Assembly (NCBI GenBank): GCA_963758945.1
Contig: CAVWXY010000010.1
Location: forward strand, 375,320-439,319
DNA from: VAZQ01 sp963758945
Lineage (GTDB): Bacteria; Pseudomonadota; Alphaproteobacteria; Rhizobiales; Xanthobacteraceae
Direction: 5' to 3'
DNA length: 64,000 nucleotides
Below are positions 62,538-64,000 of this stretch, piece after piece. The number at the start of each line of letters is the position of its first letter. Position 1 is the stretch's first letter. The notes below the pieces were generated by a model that saw only the letters and a program-made list of their open reading frames with translations, ran no database searches and was not told where the DNA came from. A program made the translations under genes and the position numbers.

Positions 62538-63662
62538 CTACCCCGATTTCGTGGACAGTTGACGTCTTGGGATCAGGCTACAGTGTCTGCCGTCAAAGGT
62601 GTCCTCCTTTTTCTGCCTTTTCTGCTCATCCTTTTGTTCGGCCCCTGCGGAGCTCATCCTTCCGTCCCGGCCCGCACATTCGACCCGCCGTCGCGCGCAG
62701 GGGCGGTCAAGGTCGCGCACTTTGCGCGCGCGCGAGGGCTTGACCTTGACGGCCCCGAGCACGGCGGCAGGATGGAGTGAGCCGGGGGAAACCGCAGGCT
62801 CCCAGTGCCGCCGCTCGAACTCGACGGGTGACAGATACTCGAGCGACGAATGCCGCCGGCGCGGATTGTAGAAGCCTTCGATGAACTCGAAGACGGCATT
62901 GCGTGCCTCGGCTTGCGTCTTGAACCGGCTGCGAGCCAGTAACTCGCATTCCAGCGTGGCGAAGAAGCTCTCCGCCATCGCATTGTCGTAGGCGTCGCCC
63001 ACACTCCCCATCGAAGGCCGCACACCCGCCTCGCGGCAGCGGTTGCCGAACTCAATGGACGTGTACTGCGCGCCTTGATCGGAGTGATGAATGACGCCGC
63101 GCGGACGACGCATGGCCAGCGCCATGCTCAACGCATCGAGCACGACCGTGGTGTGCAACGTCGTCGCCATCGACCAGCCGACGATCCGGCGGCTGAACAC
63201 ATCGAGGACGACCGCCAGGTACAGGAAGCCCGCCCATGTCGGAATGTAGGTGATATCAGCCACCCAAAGCACATTCGGCGCATCCGCCGTGAACCTGCGC
63301 TCGACCAGATCGGGCGCTTGCCGGGCCCCATCACGCACCGTTGTGATCGCAAGGCTGCGACGGCTGATACCAGCAACACCCGCCTCGCGCATGAGCCGCG
63401 CGACACGGTTCTTGCCGACCTGCACGCCGTTCGCCGCAAGCTCAGCGTGCACCCGCGGCGCGCCATAGGTTCCGCGCGATACCGCGTGGATCGTGCGTAC
63501 CGTCTCGGTCAACGCAGTATTCGAACGCGCCCGTTGGGAGGGCGATCGCGTTCTCCACGCATAGTACCCGCTGCACGAGATGCCCAGCACTCGGCACATG
63601 GTGGCAATCGGAAACTCGGCCTGGTGCGCGCTCACAGAATCTGAACCCTTCGGCGGGATCAC
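62538..63662 (-). CDS. IS3-family transposase OrfB (integrase core)
   Basis: Integrase-type transposase. VLWVADITYIPTWAGFLYLA has the first Asp, VIHHSDQGAQYTSIEF the second, and DAYDNAMAESFFATLECELL the Glu. GISRRSLAITTVRDG leads in. The normal end at PVEFERRHWEP is followed by about 90 extra residues of unlike composition that read into the terminal repeat. The frame begins close to the OrfA stop, so OrfA-OrfB fusion by -1 frameshift is likely. Confidence 0.9.
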   Translation of the reverse strand: MIPPKGSDSVSAHQAEFPIATMCRVLGISCSGYYAWRTRSPSQRARSNTALTETVRTIHAVSRGTYGAPRVHAELAANGVQVGKNRVARLMREAGVAGISRRSLAITTVRDGARQAPDLVERRFTADAPNVLWVADITYIPTWAGFLYLAVVLDVFSRRIVGWSMATTLHTTVVLDALSMALAMRRPRGVIHHSDQGAQYTSIEFGNRCREAGVRPSMGSVGDAYDNAMAESFFATLECELLARSRFKTQAEARNAVFEFIEGFYNPRRRHSSLEYLSPVEFERRHWEPAVSPGSLHPAAVLGAVKVKPSRARKVRDLDRPCARRRVECAGRDGRMSSAGAEQKDEQKRQKKEDTFDGRHCSLIPRRQLSTKSG

Positions 63663-63994
63663 ATCCGTCTCCCGAGCGAACCAGGCCGCGGCTTTTGAGA
63701 GGATGTCGCGCTCCAGCCTGAGTTCTTCACCTCGCGCCGAAGACAGTTCATCTCGTCGCGTTCTGCCGTCGTCACACCGTCATCCCGGCGGCCCGCATCC
63801 CGCTCGGCTTGCGCCACCCAGTTCCGGATCGCCTGCGCCGTCGGCTCAAACTCCTTCGACAGGCTCTCCGGACTTCGCCCGGACCGAACCAGCTCAATCA
63901 TCTGACGCCGAAACTCAGGCGTGTAAGGTGCCATTATTCTTTGCCATCGTGAACTCCTGCAACACAAATGCTCGGGTGTCCACGAAACCGGGGG
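62541..63994 (-). mobile_element. IS3-family insertion sequence
   Basis: About 1454 bp, transposase genes on the minus strand. Terminal repeats CCCCGATTTCGTGGACA (62541) and TGTCCACGAAACCGGGG (63977-63993) differ by one base. Flanking target duplications are not evident: left flank ACCTA, right flank AACTTC. Confidence 0.85.
63659..63934 (-). CDS. IS3-family OrfA (helix-turn-helix protein)
   Basis: 91 residues of the OrfA that binds the ends: MAPYTPEFRRQMIELVRSGR with helix-turn-helix, then AQAIRNWVAQAERDAGRR. Near the end the frame changes (REVKNSGWSATSSQK) where LERDILSKAAAWFARETD is coded in the OrfB frame, so the products overlap; this may be the programmed shift site or one missing base near 63738. 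Confidence 0.85.
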   Translation of the reverse strand: MAPYTPEFRRQMIELVRSGRSPESLSKEFEPTAQAIRNWVAQAERDAGRRDDGVTTAERDEMNCLRREVKNSGWSATSSQKPRPGSLGRRM

Positions 63995-64000
63995 AACTTC

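Overview
The window looks like chromosome of a high-GC alphaproteobacterium of the order Hyphomicrobiales (Bradyrhizobiaceae/Xanthobacteraceae-like). The evidence is the gene order tRNA-Tyr, tRNA-Gly, tuf, tRNA-Trp, secE, nusG, rplK, rplA, together with families typical of that order: the DUF4212 plus large Na+ symporter pair, HlyU, DUF3126, a bacterial transglutaminase-like cysteine peptidase, a collagen-like lipoprotein and the DUF6925-like gene. The genus is not determined.

Layout. 1-7.3 kb: the end of a short MetE-like gene, then on the minus strand the translation/secretion cluster (rplA, rplK, nusG, secE, tRNA-Trp, an unusual EF-Tu, tRNA-Gly, tRNA-Tyr) and rlmB on the plus strand. The rplJ/rplL/rpoB genes expected after rplA are absent. 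7.4-14.3 kb: acetate-type symporter pair, small membrane proteins, pirin, tRNA-Thr, collagen-like lipoprotein. 14.5-20.4 kb: a minus-strand uptake/catabolic block (TctC-type binding protein, NitT/TauT ABC importer, deacetylase-type hydrolase, isochorismatase-type amidohydrolase). 20.6-25 kb: a BtuF-BtuC-BtuD-like corrinoid or iron-chelate importer with a DUF6925-like gene and a gutted TonB receptor. 25-36 kb: amidohydrolase, CutA, NAD kinase, HlyU, Rieske oxygenase, a MaoC/CitE pair, HisI, FolE, IscU-like scaffold, YidD, ThrRS. 37.7-39.0 kb: a complete IS4-family insertion with a 9-bp target duplication. 39-53 kb: housekeeping and envelope genes (nitroreductase, flavin reductase, CBS protein, rhomboid, C93 peptidase, gamma-carbonic anhydrase, CysE, hydrolases, FAD monooxygenase, second short MetE-like enzyme). 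53.4-54.25 kb: an IS5-family element. 54.3-56.3 kb: class II aldolase and beta-propeller protein. 56.4-62.4 kb: an island with a phage-type DNA methyltransferase-like protein, a stand-alone M41-type zinc peptidase, a RepA/RecA-type ATPase, coiled-coil and exported proteins. 62.4-64 kb: an IS3-family element that truncates the island's last gene.

Two observations stand out. First, four genes carry a single-base frameshift at a GAACTC/GAGTTC that becomes GACTC/GAGTC (the CcrM site GANTC) when the doubled base is removed, which points to methylation-linked sequencing error rather than gene decay. Second, the RepA-like ATPase gene ends in a cluster of twelve exact CCGGACA/TGTCCGG heptamers plus a long palindrome, an iteron- or operator-like array that could be the origin or control region of a small mobile replicon. 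The EF-Tu also has a rewritten switch I, and several genes end in 7-bp tandem repeats.
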